A stretch of DNA of 64,000 nt from an uncultured Tateyamaria sp. (GCF_947503385.1 NZ_CANNDO010000001.1:744001-808000); one strand, 5' to 3'; positions 46,761 through 55,743 are shown, counted from the first letter of the stretch. The notes: generated from the letters alone by a model not told the origin. Made by a program: numbers and translations.

Positions 46761-47459
46761 TCACGTCTTCGTGCCCAGCAGGATGTTGCGCGATTTGGAT
46801 GCAAACTCGCGCCGCCAGATCACTGCGAGGGTAAAGACCGTCGCCGCCATCAGCGCCCACGGTCCGGCCAGCCACGCGGCGCAGGCGAGGCCAAAATAGA
46901 CCGCGCGCAGGCCCCGGTTGAAGGAACGCGCGGCGGCCACGTTGATTTCGGCGGCCTGATCGGCGCGGGGGCTGCAATCGGGGTGGCTGGCGTCGTTGGG
47001 CACGGCGGCCATGACCACGGCGGCATAGCCAAAGAGCCTGTTGGCCCAGACGAATTTCAGAAAGGCGTTGGTCAGGAACAGGACAAGCACCACCAGCTTG
47101 GCCTCCCACACGAAGGTGGGGGCTTCTGTCAGTACCAGGTCATTGGCGATCCCGGTCAGCCGTTCGGCGTTGCCGATCAGCGCCAGCGTGCCGCCAAGCG
47201 CAATGACGGCGGTGGAGGCGAAGAATGCAGTGCCCTGTCGCAGGCTGGCCACGATCTGCGCATCGAAGATGCGCGGTTCGCGGGTGATCATCTGGCGCAT
47301 CCATTCGCGGCGATACCCGGCCATGATCTGCGAGGTGGAGGGGTGTTTGGCGGTGGCGTGTTCGATCCGCCAGCCGATCGCCAGCCACGCCAGAACAAGC
47401 AGGCCGAGGGCGGCGGCATCCAGAGGGGTAAAAAGCGCAAAGCGGTCGAGCCATGTCAT
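46761..47459 (-). CDS. DUF599 family membrane protein
   Basis: 232 residues with four hydrophobic helices: AAALGLLVLAWLAIGWRIEH near the N-terminus, FFASTAVIALGGTLALIGNA, LVVLVLFLTNAFLKFVWANR and AVYFGLACAAWLAGPWALMA. The RREWMRQMITREPRIFDAQI segment is characteristic of DUF599. The ATG at 47459 is used; a GTG at 47474 adds five residues and neither has a good ribosome site. Function unknown. Confidence 0.85.
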   Translation of the reverse strand: MTWLDRFALFTPLDAAALGLLVLAWLAIGWRIEHATAKHPSTSQIMAGYRREWMRQMITREPRIFDAQIVASLRQGTAFFASTAVIALGGTLALIGNAERLTGIANDLVLTEAPTFVWEAKLVVLVLFLTNAFLKFVWANRLFGYAAVVMAAVPNDASHPDCSPRADQAAEINVAAARSFNRGLRAVYFGLACAAWLAGPWALMAATVFTLAVIWRREFASKSRNILLGTKT

Positions 47460-47502
47460 GCGCGTTGCATACACTTTGAGGAATCAGATTGCATCCCGGT
47501 CA

Positions 47503-47527
47503 AATTGGTAATATATTTTTACCAATT
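47503..47527. promoter_or_regulatory. GntR/FadR-type operator palindrome upstream of glcD
   Basis: AATTGGTAA and TTACCAATT form perfect 9-bp arms around a 7-bp AT spacer. It ends 3 bp before the AGGAGG Shine-Dalgarno of glcD. TTGGT...ACCAA half-sites are typical of FadR-subfamily GntR regulators such as PdhR, LldR and GlcC, though the spacing here is wider than usual. No glcC gene is in the window. Confidence 0.6.
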
Positions 47528-47541
47528 CTAGGAGGTGCCTC

Positions 47542-48990
47542 ATGCAAATGCCAGACCCTGATCCGCAAATCCTGTCGCGCAAGGCGCGCGTCGTTGCGCG
47601 GTTGCGCGACGTGTTGCCGTCTGGTGCGGTCATCGACGATCCGGCGGAAACGCGGGCCTACGAATGTGATGCGCTCACCGCCTACCGGTGCCCGCCCATG
47701 GTGGCGGTCCTGCCCGCCTCGACACAGGAGGTGGCGGATGTTCTGCGCATTTGTCATGCCGAAGGCGTACCGGTGGTGCCGCGCGGGTCGGGCACGTCAC
47801 TGGCGGGCGGCGCATTGCCCACGGCGGATTGCGTGATCCTTGGGGTGGCGCGGATGAACGCGGTGCTGGAGACGGATTACGACAACCGCTTTGTCCGGGT
47901 GCAGACGGGGCGCACCAATCTGAGCGTGACGGGCGCTGTGGAAAGCGATGGGTTCTTTTATGCACCCGACCCCTCCAGCCAGTTGGCCTGTGCCATCGCG
48001 GGCAACATCGCGATGAATTCGGGCGGGGCGCATTGCCTGAAATACGGGGTCACCACCAACAATCTGATGGGTGTGACGCTGGTGCAGATGGACGGCACCG
48101 TGGTCGAATTGGGCGGCGCCCATCTGGATGCGGGCGGGCTGGACCTGCTGGGCGTGATCTGCGGCTCCGAAGGGCAGCTAGGCGTGGTGACTGAAGCCAC
48201 GTTGCGCATCCTGCACAAACCCGAGGGCGCGCGGCCCGTGCTCATGGGCTTTGACAGTGCCGAAATCGCGGGCGCCTGCGTCGCAGATATCATCAAGGCG
48301 GGCGTACTGCCCGTGGCGATTGAGTTCATGGACCGGATGCTAATCGAGGTCTGCGAGGATTTCGCCAAGGCGGATTACCCGATGTGCGAGGCGCTGCTGA
48401 TTGTGGAGGTCGAAGGCTCGGACGCGGAGATTGACGCGCAACTGGCGCTGATCACGGATATCGCCAAGCGCCACAACCCGGTCGCCCTGCGCGAAAGTGC
48501 CGGACCAGAGGAAAGCGCGCGCATCTGGGCGGGCCGCAAGGCGGCGTTTTCGGCGATTGGGCGGGTCAGCGACTATATGTGCCTCGACGGGACGATCCCG
48601 GTGTCGGAACTGCCTTACGTGTTGCGCCGTATCGGCGAGATGTCCAAGGAATACGGCCTGCCCGTGGGCAATGTGTTCCATGCGGGCGACGGCAACATGC
48701 ACCCGCTCATTTGCTACGACGCGAACAAACCTGGCGATCTTGAGACATGCGAGGCGTTTGGCGCGGAGGTGCTCAAGCTGTGCGTCGAGGTTGGCGGCTG
48801 TCTGACCGGTGAACACGGTGTGGGGATCGAAAAACGCGATCTCATGTCCGTGCAATATGCGCCAGCCGATCTTGAGGCGCAGATGGCGGTAAAGGATGTG
48901 TTTGATCCGGCATGGCTGTTGAACCCGGCCAAGGTCTTTCCTCTGGACGTGTCAGAGGCCCGCAGGGTCGCGGCGCTGGCGGCGGAATAG
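47542..48990 (+). CDS. glcD: Glycolate oxidase subunit GlcD (FAD-linked)
   Basis: A 482-residue FAD-linked oxidase. The PCMH FAD domain (VVPRGSGTSLAGGALPT, QTGRTNLSVTGAVESDGFFY then APDPSSQLACAIAGNIAMNS) and the C-terminal cap with VGNVFHAGDGNMHPLICYD and GCLTGEHGVGIEKRDLM are intact. It oxidises glycolate to glyoxylate as part of GlcDEF at the inner membrane. AGGAGG precedes the ATG. Confidence 0.95.
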   Translation: MQMPDPDPQILSRKARVVARLRDVLPSGAVIDDPAETRAYECDALTAYRCPPMVAVLPASTQEVADVLRICHAEGVPVVPRGSGTSLAGGALPTADCVILGVARMNAVLETDYDNRFVRVQTGRTNLSVTGAVESDGFFYAPDPSSQLACAIAGNIAMNSGGAHCLKYGVTTNNLMGVTLVQMDGTVVELGGAHLDAGGLDLLGVICGSEGQLGVVTEATLRILHKPEGARPVLMGFDSAEIAGACVADIIKAGVLPVAIEFMDRMLIEVCEDFAKADYPMCEALLIVEVEGSDAEIDAQLALITDIAKRHNPVALRESAGPEESARIWAGRKAAFSAIGRVSDYMCLDGTIPVSELPYVLRRIGEMSKEYGLPVGNVFHAGDGNMHPLICYDANKPGDLETCEAFGAEVLKLCVEVGGCLTGEHGVGIEKRDLMSVQYAPADLEAQMAVKDVFDPAWLLNPAKVFPLDVSEARRVAALAAE

Positions 48991-49065
48991 GCGGGACAGC
49001 AAACCGGACCGGGGACCTTGGTGGCCAATCGGCCCTCCGGGGGGGATTTTTTTGGGACAGAGACG

Positions 49066-50178
49066 ATGAGCGGTTTGAAAACGGAACAAGAGATTGCGGA
49101 CTTTGTGCGCGTTGCCAGTGGGCCCCTGACCATCCGTGGTGGTAGGACGCGGACCCTTGGGCTGGCGGCGCAGGGCGATGTGCTGGACGTGTCCGGGCTG
49201 TCGGGCATCACCCTGTATGAGCCGGGCGCGCTCACGCTGGTGGCGCAGGCCGGAACCCCGGTGGCCGAGATCGAGGCGGCACTGGCAGAACAGAACCAGC
49301 GCCTTGCCTTTGAACCCACGGATATGACCGGTCTGCTGGGCCGGACGGGGACGTCGACCATTGGTGGGGTGATTGCGGCCAATGCCAGCGGCCCGCGCCG
49401 GATACAGGCCGGGGCGGCGCGCGACTTTGCACTGGGCGTACGGTTCGTGGACGGGGCCGGTCAGGTCATCAAGAATGGCGGGCGGGTGATGAAGAATGTC
49501 ACCGGCTATGATCTGGTCAAACTGATGGCCGGGTCATTCGGCACGCTTGGTGTGTTGACCGAGGTCAGCCTCAAGGTGTTGCCAGCGGTCGAGGCGGAAC
49601 AGACGCTGGTGCTGCGCGCCTTGTCGGCAGAGCACGCGGTGCGGGCCATGAGTGCGGCACTGGGGTCCCCGTATGAGGTGTCGGGTGCCGCGTGGGTGGA
49701 CGGTGACGTCTGGCTGCGGCTCGAAGGGTTCACGGCGTCCGTCGCCTACCGCGCAGCGTCGCTGCAAAGCGCGCTGGCGGCCTTTGGCGGCGCGGACGTT
49801 GTCGACGACGCGGACTGGACGCAGGTGCGGGATGCCGCGCCGGTACACGGATCGCAGGCGGTCTGGCGCATCTCGGTCAAGCCCAGCGATGGGCCCACGG
49901 TTGTAGCAGGGTTGCCCGACGGTGTGCGCAGCCTGATGGATTGGGGCGGGGGGCTTGTCTGGGTCGGCCATGACGCCTCCGAGGCGCTCCACCACGCGCT
50001 GCAACATCAGGCGGCCAGCCTTGGCGGGCACGCAACGCTGATCAAAGGCCCAGAGGCCTTGTGCAGCGCCGTGCCTGTGTTCCAGCCGGAACCGGCCCCG
50101 GTCGCCGCGCTGAGCGCGCAATTGCGCGCGCGGTTCGATCCGCGCGGTATCCTCAACCCCGGACTGATGGTGGCCTGA
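49066..50178 (+). CDS. glcE: Glycolate oxidase subunit GlcE (FAD-binding)
   Basis: 370 residues with an N-terminal PCMH-type FAD domain (PLTIRGGRTRTLGL, LLGRTGTSTIGGVIAANASG, AGAARDFALGVRFVDGAGQV, GRVMKNVTGYDLVKLMAGSF). It is shorter than GlcD and lacks its full cap domain, as expected. The ATG at 49066 was chosen as the first start before conserved sequence; TTG/GTG codons at 49018-49021 are possible. It lies between glcD and glcF, 3 bp before glcF. Confidence 0.93.
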   Translation: MSGLKTEQEIADFVRVASGPLTIRGGRTRTLGLAAQGDVLDVSGLSGITLYEPGALTLVAQAGTPVAEIEAALAEQNQRLAFEPTDMTGLLGRTGTSTIGGVIAANASGPRRIQAGAARDFALGVRFVDGAGQVIKNGGRVMKNVTGYDLVKLMAGSFGTLGVLTEVSLKVLPAVEAEQTLVLRALSAEHAVRAMSAALGSPYEVSGAAWVDGDVWLRLEGFTASVAYRAASLQSALAAFGGADVVDDADWTQVRDAAPVHGSQAVWRISVKPSDGPTVVAGLPDGVRSLMDWGGGLVWVGHDASEALHHALQHQAASLGGHATLIKGPEALCSAVPVFQPEPAPVAALSAQLRARFDPRGILNPGLMVA

Positions 50179-50181
50179 CAG

Positions 50182-51495
50182 ATGCAAACAACTTTTTCCG
50201 ACGCGCAGCTGCAAGACCCGCAGATTCAACGGTCGAACGATATTTTGCGCAATTGCGTGCATTGCGGCTTTTGTACCGCAACATGCCCCACCTATCAGGT
50301 GCTGGGGGACGAATTGGACAGTCCGCGCGGGCGCATCTACCTGATCAAGGACATGCTCGAAAACGACCGCGACCCCGACGAAAAGGTGGTCAAGCATATT
50401 GACCGCTGCCTGAGTTGTCTGGCCTGTATGACCACCTGTCCGTCGGGCGTGCATTACATGCATTTGGTGGATCACGCGCGCGAGTATATCGAAGACCGTT
50501 ACAAACGGCCCCTCACCGACCGCGCGCTACGCTGGGTGCTGGCGCGTATCCTGCCCTATCCAATGCGGTTCCGGGTGGCGCTGCTGCTGGCCAAGATCGG
50601 GCGGCCCTTTGCGCCGCTGATCCCCGATGCGCGGCTGCGTGCGATGCTGGACATGGCGCCGAAACATATCCCCCCCGTCAGCCGCAACGACGACCCGCAA
50701 AGTTTCGCGCCCGCGGTGCCGCGCAAAAAGCGTGTGGCGCTGATGACGGGCTGTGCGCAAAAGGCACTGAACACCGACATCAACGACGCCACGATCCGGC
50801 TGCTGACGCGGCTGGGCTGCGAAGTGGTGGTGGCCGAAGGGGCCGGGTGCTGCGGCGCGCTGACCCATCACATGGGCAAAACGGCGGAAAGCCATGGCAC
50901 CGCCGCGCGCAACATCCGCGCCTGGGTGGCTGAAATGGACGGCGACGGGCTGGATGCGATTGTCATCAACACCTCGGGCTGCGGCACGACGGTCAAGGAC
51001 TATGGGCACATGTTCCGCACCACCGATCTGGCGGAAGACGCGGCGCGCGTCGCTGGCATCGCCATGGATGTGAGCGAGGTGCTGATGCAGCTTGACCTGC
51101 CCGACGGCGGCCCGCAGGACCTGACAATCGCCTATCACGCGGCGTGTTCCCTCCAGCACGGCCAGCAGATCAAGACCTATCCCAAGGACCTGCTCAAGCG
51201 CGCCGGGTATCGGGTGGTCGAACCGGCAGACAGCCATCTTTGTTGTGGTTCTGCGGGGACTTACAACCTGATGCAGCCCGAGATTTCGGCGCAGCTGAAG
51301 GACCGCAAGGTGCGCACGCTCGAGGCGACCAAGCCGGACATTATCGCCGCCGGAAACATCGGCTGCATGATGCAGATCGGGTCCGCTGCGGGTGTGCCCG
51401 TGGTGCACACGGTTGAACTGCTGGACTGGGCCACAGGCGGGCCGCGGCCGGCTGCGTTGGACCGGGCGCAATCCGACGTGCCAATTTTGCGATAA
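50182..51495 (+). CDS. glcF: Glycolate oxidase iron-sulfur subunit GlcF
   Basis: A 437-residue protein with two ferredoxin-type clusters: C25-x2-C28-x2-C31-x3-C35 (NCVHCGFCTATCP) and C76-x2-C79-x2-C82-x3-C86 (RCLSCLACMTTCP). Two cysteine-rich CCG domains follow (AGCCGALTHHMGK and HLCCGSAGTYNLMQPE). It passes electrons from the flavin subunits to the respiratory chain. Confidence 0.96.
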   Translation: MQTTFSDAQLQDPQIQRSNDILRNCVHCGFCTATCPTYQVLGDELDSPRGRIYLIKDMLENDRDPDEKVVKHIDRCLSCLACMTTCPSGVHYMHLVDHAREYIEDRYKRPLTDRALRWVLARILPYPMRFRVALLLAKIGRPFAPLIPDARLRAMLDMAPKHIPPVSRNDDPQSFAPAVPRKKRVALMTGCAQKALNTDINDATIRLLTRLGCEVVVAEGAGCCGALTHHMGKTAESHGTAARNIRAWVAEMDGDGLDAIVINTSGCGTTVKDYGHMFRTTDLAEDAARVAGIAMDVSEVLMQLDLPDGGPQDLTIAYHAACSLQHGQQIKTYPKDLLKRAGYRVVEPADSHLCCGSAGTYNLMQPEISAQLKDRKVRTLEATKPDIIAAGNIGCMMQIGSAAGVPVVHTVELLDWATGGPRPAALDRAQSDVPILR

Positions 51496-51574
51496 ATTTG
51501 CGGATTGCCCTAATTTTGCCGCCATTCACCTGTAGCTAACCAGAGACAGTTTGGTTCCGGGGATTTTGAACACG

Positions 51575-52366
51575 ATGCGGCGATGGATGGCCCTTTCGCT
51601 CATGGCGCTTGTTGTGACGTCGACGGCCTTTGCACAAGATTCAAAGCTGCGCCGCCTTGCCTCAGGAATCGAGGCCAGCGAGTGGGAAGCGGTTGGGCGT
51701 CTCAATCTTGGCGAAACGGGCTTTTGTACCGGCGCGCTGATCGCAGACGATATGGTCCTGACCGCAGGACATTGCCTGTTCGACAAAGAGACCGGCGAAC
51801 GCATTCCCACCGACCAGATCGAATTTCTTGCCGGGTGGCGCGATGGACGCGCCTCGGCCTACCGGTCGGTCAAACAGGCCGTGCTGCATCCCGATTATGA
51901 CCGCGATGAACTGACCCGCGCGGCGCAAATGCGCTATGATCTGGCGCTGCTGCGGCTGGACCATCCGATCCGCGACGGGCGGATCAAACCCTTTGCCACG
52001 GCCACCCGTCCGCGCCGTGGCGCGCATGTCGCCCTTGTCAGCTACGGCAAAGGGCGGGCCGAAGCGCCGTCGATGCAGGACATGTGCCGCGTCATCGGCC
52101 AGCAGGATGGTGTGCTTGTCACCTCCTGTTCGGTTGAATTCGGCAGTTCCGGCGCGCCGATTTTCGTGATCGACCGGGGAGACGTGCACATCGTGTCCGT
52201 GGTGTCGGCCAAGGCCGAGGTGGACGGGCAGGCGGTGTCGCTGGGCACCTCGCTGGGCACGCCGCTGGCGCAGTTGCAGGCCGAACTTGTCGCTCAGGCG
52301 CAACAGGGCAACGTCCGCGTGGGAGCCCCGCGCAAGGACACCGGCGCAAAGTTCGTCAAACCATGA
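51575..52366 (+). CDS. Secreted trypsin-like serine protease (S1 family), copy 1
   Basis: 263 residues with a signal peptide (MRRWMALSLMALVVTSTAFA). The catalytic triad is H66 in LTAGHC, D122 in YDLALLRLD and S192 in GSSGAP. The GSSGAP form, rather than GDSGGP, is common in bacterial S1 and glutamyl-endopeptidase-like members. ATG at 51575 is chosen over TTG at 51551, which would add residues before the signal. It overlaps the second protease gene by 4 bp and shares with it the C-terminal GAKFVKP. Confidence 0.9.
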   Translation: MRRWMALSLMALVVTSTAFAQDSKLRRLASGIEASEWEAVGRLNLGETGFCTGALIADDMVLTAGHCLFDKETGERIPTDQIEFLAGWRDGRASAYRSVKQAVLHPDYDRDELTRAAQMRYDLALLRLDHPIRDGRIKPFATATRPRRGAHVALVSYGKGRAEAPSMQDMCRVIGQQDGVLVTSCSVEFGSSGAPIFVIDRGDVHIVSVVSAKAEVDGQAVSLGTSLGTPLAQLQAELVAQAQQGNVRVGAPRKDTGAKFVKP

Positions 52367-53169
52367 GGGCGCTGATCGCTGCCCTGTGCCTTGGCCTGTC
52401 CGGCATGGCGTCGGCCCAGACCACCGATCTGCGCGCGCTCGACACCGACTATGCTGCCGCCAGTTGGAAGGCCGTGGGTCGGATCGACTTTGGCCGTGGC
52501 GCGTTCTGCTCCGGCACGCTGATTGCCCCCGACCTCGTCCTGACGGCGGCGCATTGCCTCTACCGTCCCGGCTCGGACCAGCTTTGGCCCACGGACAATA
52601 TCCGCTTTCACGCGGGTCTGCGCGATGGCCGCGCGGTGGCCAGCCGCCCGGCGCGCGCCGCCGCCGCCCACGCCCGCTTTGCCCCGACAGAGCCGCTCTC
52701 GGCTGAAAACGTGGCCTATGACGTCGCGCTGATCCGGTTGGCAGAGCCGATCCCCACCTATGACGTGCCGCCGTTCTACGTGCATGACGACCGCATCCGC
52801 CCGGGGTCGGTCAGCGTCGTGTCCTACGGCAAGGGCCGCGCCAACGCGCAGTCACGGCAAAAGGAATGCCAGATGCTGGCCCGGCAGGGCGATGCGATGA
52901 TCTTTGACTGCGACGTCACCTTTGGCTCATCCGGCGCGCCGGTGTTCTCGCACCTCAACGGGCGCGGGCGCATCATGGCAGTGATCTCGGGCATGATCTC
53001 GATCGGCGGGCAAAAGCGGTCCGTGGGCATGGTCCTGCCCGACCGCGTGACCGAACTGAAACAGCAATTGCGGATGCAGGTCCCCACACCCGCAGCCAAG
53101 GTGCGCCGCATCACCGTTGGCGGTGGCGGCAACCGCAGCGGCCTCGGGGCCAAGTTCGTCAAACCCTGA
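52363..53169 (+). CDS. Secreted trypsin-like serine protease (S1 family), copy 2
   Basis: 268 residues with a signal peptide (MRALIAALCLGLSGMASA). Triad residues are H64 in LTAAHC, D120 in YDVALIRLA and S190 in GSSGAP. It is a diverged tandem copy of the upstream protease, with similar SYGKGRA and FGSSGAP blocks and the same GAKFVKP end, preceded here by a Gly/Arg-rich linker (TVGGGGNRSG). The shared tail suggests a common function for the C-terminus. Coupled by ATGA to copy 1. Confidence 0.9.
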   Translation: MRALIAALCLGLSGMASAQTTDLRALDTDYAAASWKAVGRIDFGRGAFCSGTLIAPDLVLTAAHCLYRPGSDQLWPTDNIRFHAGLRDGRAVASRPARAAAAHARFAPTEPLSAENVAYDVALIRLAEPIPTYDVPPFYVHDDRIRPGSVSVVSYGKGRANAQSRQKECQMLARQGDAMIFDCDVTFGSSGAPVFSHLNGRGRIMAVISGMISIGGQKRSVGMVLPDRVTELKQQLRMQVPTPAAKVRRITVGGGGNRSGLGAKFVKP

Positions 53170-53181
53170 CGCGGGGGGGGT

Positions 53182-53209
53182 CTTGAACCGCCCGAAATCC
53201 TACCCACAT
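53182..53209 (+). promoter_or_regulatory. Heat-shock sigma (RpoH)-type promoter of hsp20
   Basis: CTTGAA at 53182-53187 and CCACAT at 53204-53209, with a 16-bp spacer, resemble the alphaproteobacterial RpoH consensus (CTTG...then C-rich -10 ending in AT). Transcription would start near 53216, exactly where the folded leader begins. Confidence 0.55.
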
Positions 53210-53217
53210 GAACAGCA

Positions 53218-53310
53218 TCGGATGCCCAGCAGGGGTCCGACCATAGCAACCCAAGCAGGCCTGTCCACGTTGGAAGGTCTGCCGTTAATCGCTCAAAAGA
53301 TGAGGATGAC
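53218..53310 (+). promoter_or_regulatory. ROSE-like RNA thermometer in the hsp20 leader
   Basis: Three stems can form in this leader. First is TCGGA..CCC-loop-GGG..TCCGA at 53218-53240. Second is CAGGCCT/AGGTCTG with an inner CCA/TGG at 53256-53281. Third is ATCGCT at 53288-53293 against AGGAT at 53303-53307, which covers the Shine-Dalgarno with one bulged G. The UCGCU matches the UYGCU signature that pairs with AGGA in ROSE elements. Confidence 0.55.
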
Positions 53311-53775
53311 ATGCGTACATACGACTTTGCACCGCTTTACCGCGCAACCGTTGGTTTCGACCAGATCGCCGACCTGATGGACCGGGTCCTGACGACGGAC
53401 ACGAACACCAACAGCTACCCGCCCTACAATATCGAAAAGACAGACGATGATGCCTACCGCATCTCGGTTGCCGTTGCCGGGTTCTCGGACGCGGACCTGA
53501 ATGTTGAGGTCAAGGAAAAGTCGCTCGTGATCTCGGCCAAAAAGGCGGATGAAGAGAACAAATCCTACCTCCATCGCGGCATCGCAACCCGCGCGTTTGA
53601 ACGCCGCTTCCACCTTGCGGACCATGTGGTCGTGACCGGTGCCTCCCATGTGGACGGTATGCTGCACATCGACCTCGTGCGCGAAGTGCCCGAAGCGCTG
53701 AAACCCCGCCGGATCGAGATTGCCAGCCAAAAGGCAATCGAAACCGACGTGGTCGAGGCCAAGGCCGTCAATTAA
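53311..53775 (+). CDS. Hsp20/alpha-crystallin small heat shock protein (IbpA-like)
   Basis: A 154-residue protein of the IbpA-like sHSP class. The N-terminus (RTYDFAPLYRATVGFDQIAD) and the alpha-crystallin domain (PPYNIEKTDDDAYRISVAVA, LVISAKKADEENKSYLHRGI, ATRAFERRFHLADHVVVTGA) are as in rhizobial and E. coli IbpA homologues. It holds unfolded proteins for refolding by DnaK/ClpB. A heat-shock promoter and a ROSE-like leader lie upstream. Confidence 0.95.
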   Translation: MRTYDFAPLYRATVGFDQIADLMDRVLTTDTNTNSYPPYNIEKTDDDAYRISVAVAGFSDADLNVEVKEKSLVISAKKADEENKSYLHRGIATRAFERRFHLADHVVVTGASHVDGMLHIDLVREVPEALKPRRIEIASQKAIETDVVEAKAVN

Positions 53776-53813
53776 GGTCTGACCTCCCCGACCTCCTCCC
53801 CCCGGTCGGGTGG

Positions 53814-53844
53814 CCCCGGATCGCACGCGCGGTCCGGGGTTTTT
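53814..53844 (+). terminator. Rho-independent terminator after hsp20
   Basis: CCCCGGA at 53814-53820 pairs with TCCGGGG at 53833-53839, with further possible CGC/GCG pairing inside, and is followed by five T (53840-53844). It lies 38 bp after the hsp20 stop. Confidence 0.85.
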
Positions 53845-53849
53845 CATGT

Positions 53850-54296
53850 TCACGTATCGTGATCGGGGTGCTGGTACGACACGACAGATGCGTTCCAATC
53901 GTCGTCCGCGTCGCGCAGGTCGGCGGGCTTTTCCGGCAGCGCCGCCAGTCCGGCAAAGCACCTGCGCTGATACCGGGCATTCACCTGCACCTGCGGTTGC
54001 GCTGCGTCCGGGTCATCCAGCGCGCCCACCGCAATCTCTATATGACCGTCAAATTCATAGGTCAGGGGGGTGCCGCAATCCTTGCAGAACCCACGCCAGT
54101 TCCTGTCCGAACTGCGAAAGATCGACGGCGCGCCGCGCGTCCACGTCACGTCCCGCGCCTCGATCAATGTGGCAAAGAGGTTGCCAAAGGCTTTCTGGCA
54201 CATCCGGCAATGGCAAATGCTGGCCGGGCCGGGCGCGCCGATGGAAAACCGTACCGCGCCACATTGACAGCCGCCTGTCATCGCTTGTGCCGTCAT
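53850..54296 (-). CDS. GFA (glutathione-dependent formaldehyde-activating enzyme-like) family protein
   Basis: A 148-residue zinc protein. The CENP-V/GFA pattern is GGCQCGAVRF (C10, C12), then CHCRMCQKAFGN (C28, C30, C33), and later FCKDCGTPLTYEF. The family includes Gfa, which is thought to help form S-hydroxymethylglutathione, but most members have no known reaction. The ATG at 54296 has a GAGGGG upstream; the longer frame is not used. Confidence 0.9.
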   Translation of the reverse strand: MTAQAMTGGCQCGAVRFSIGAPGPASICHCRMCQKAFGNLFATLIEARDVTWTRGAPSIFRSSDRNWRGFCKDCGTPLTYEFDGHIEIAVGALDDPDAAQPQVQVNARYQRRCFAGLAALPEKPADLRDADDDWNASVVSYQHPDHDT

Positions 54297-54360
54297 GCTC
54301 TGTGCCCCCTCGCAATGACCCCAGCATAGCGTCGGGCGGGGCGCGATCAATCGCCTGACG

Positions 54361-55599
54361 TCACCGGGCCGCCGCCATCGCCAGCCCATCCGCCACCGCC
54401 GTGAACACGTCGGCAAAGCTGTGGCGCGCGTGGGGGAATTGCGCCTGCATCGTGCCCGACACCAACCCCATCAGGCTCGACCCGCCCACATAGATCACCT
54501 GATCAATGTCCCGTGGCGCACAGCCTGCCATCTCCAGCCCCTCCTGCACGCCGCGCTCAAGCTGTGCGGCAAACGGTGCCAGCACCGCGTCCAGCCGTGC
54601 CGCACCCAGCGGTGCGGTCAGCCCGGTTTCGACGGTGCTCAGGTCAATGACGGCGTCGCCCGCATCCGTGTTGGCCGCGATCTTGCCCGCCTCCACGGCA
54701 AAGGCCACATCGTGGCCCAAACAATGTTCCAGCACCGTGGCCAGCCGCGCCAACCGCTCCGGCGCTTCGGCCTGCCGGACCATGGCCTGCACGTCGCGCA
54801 GGGTCTTGGCGGTATACAGAAACGGGATTTTTTCCCATGTGGCCATATCGTGAAAAATGGCCTTGGGCGCGGGCAGGGTGCCGGGACCAATCGCGTTGCG
54901 CAGGGGCGACCCCATCCCCATCAGTGGCATCACCTGCGCGATGCTGATCGCCCGGTCGAAATCCGTGCCGCCGATGCGCACCCCGTGATTGGCAAGGATA
55001 CGCACACCCTGATTGCCGGTTCGGAACACCGAAAAATCCGATGTCCCGCCACCGATATCGACGATCAGCCCGGTTGCGCCGGGATGATCCAGCGCGCCTG
55101 CGGCAATGGCCGCCGCCTCCGGCTCGGGCAGGAAATCGACATGCGCAAACCCGGCAGCGCGATAGCAGGCGCGCAGGTCCGCCTCGGCTTGCGCCTCACG
55201 CGGGTCATCCGTGCCATGAAACACCACCGGTCGCCCCGATACTGCGTGGTCAAAGGGGTGGCCTGCCTCGGCCTCCGCGCGGGCCTTCAGATGCGCCAGA
55301 AACCGCGCGATGATCTCGACAAAGGTCACGCGTTCGTTCAGGAGTTGCCGCTTTTCATGCATCAGGCCCGTGCCCAGCACCCGCTTGAGCGCGCGCATGA
55401 ACCGGCCTTCGGCCCCTGTCAGCAGGGCGTCATTCGCCGCGTGCCCCATCAGCATCTCGCGCGCGTCAAAGTCAAAAAATACCGCCGTCGGCAGCGTGGT
55501 TTCGCCCGGTGCCAACGTGACCAGATGCGGTGCGCCATCCCGCAGGTATCCCGCCGCCGAATTGGACGTGCCAAAGTCGATGCCCAAAGCCTGTGCCAT
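54361..55599 (-). CDS. Hsp70 family protein, YegD-like
   Basis: 412 residues starting MAQALGIDFGTSNSAAGYL, the actin/Hsp70 phosphate-1 motif. The second phosphate motif is GLIVDIGGGTSDFSVF, and the adenosine loop is VIYVGGSSLMGLV. It covers the ATPase domain only and lacks the DnaK substrate-binding domain, as in E. coli YegD. Its role is unknown. The upstream extension to 55644 lacks an SD and is not used. Confidence 0.92.
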   Translation of the reverse strand: MAQALGIDFGTSNSAAGYLRDGAPHLVTLAPGETTLPTAVFFDFDAREMLMGHAANDALLTGAEGRFMRALKRVLGTGLMHEKRQLLNERVTFVEIIARFLAHLKARAEAEAGHPFDHAVSGRPVVFHGTDDPREAQAEADLRACYRAAGFAHVDFLPEPEAAAIAAGALDHPGATGLIVDIGGGTSDFSVFRTGNQGVRILANHGVRIGGTDFDRAISIAQVMPLMGMGSPLRNAIGPGTLPAPKAIFHDMATWEKIPFLYTAKTLRDVQAMVRQAEAPERLARLATVLEHCLGHDVAFAVEAGKIAANTDAGDAVIDLSTVETGLTAPLGAARLDAVLAPFAAQLERGVQEGLEMAGCAPRDIDQVIYVGGSSLMGLVSGTMQAQFPHARHSFADVFTAVADGLAMAAAR

Positions 55600-55743
55600 G
55601 TCCCGCGTCCCAAAGCCGAAAGGCGCCGCACCTAGGCCACGCACCCAGCCGCGTCAAGGCCGCGCGTGGTTGACGGCGCAGCATGGCCCGCCGATAGTTC
55701 CGGCAGACAACAAAAAGATAGTTCAAGGGATTGGAATTGGGTC

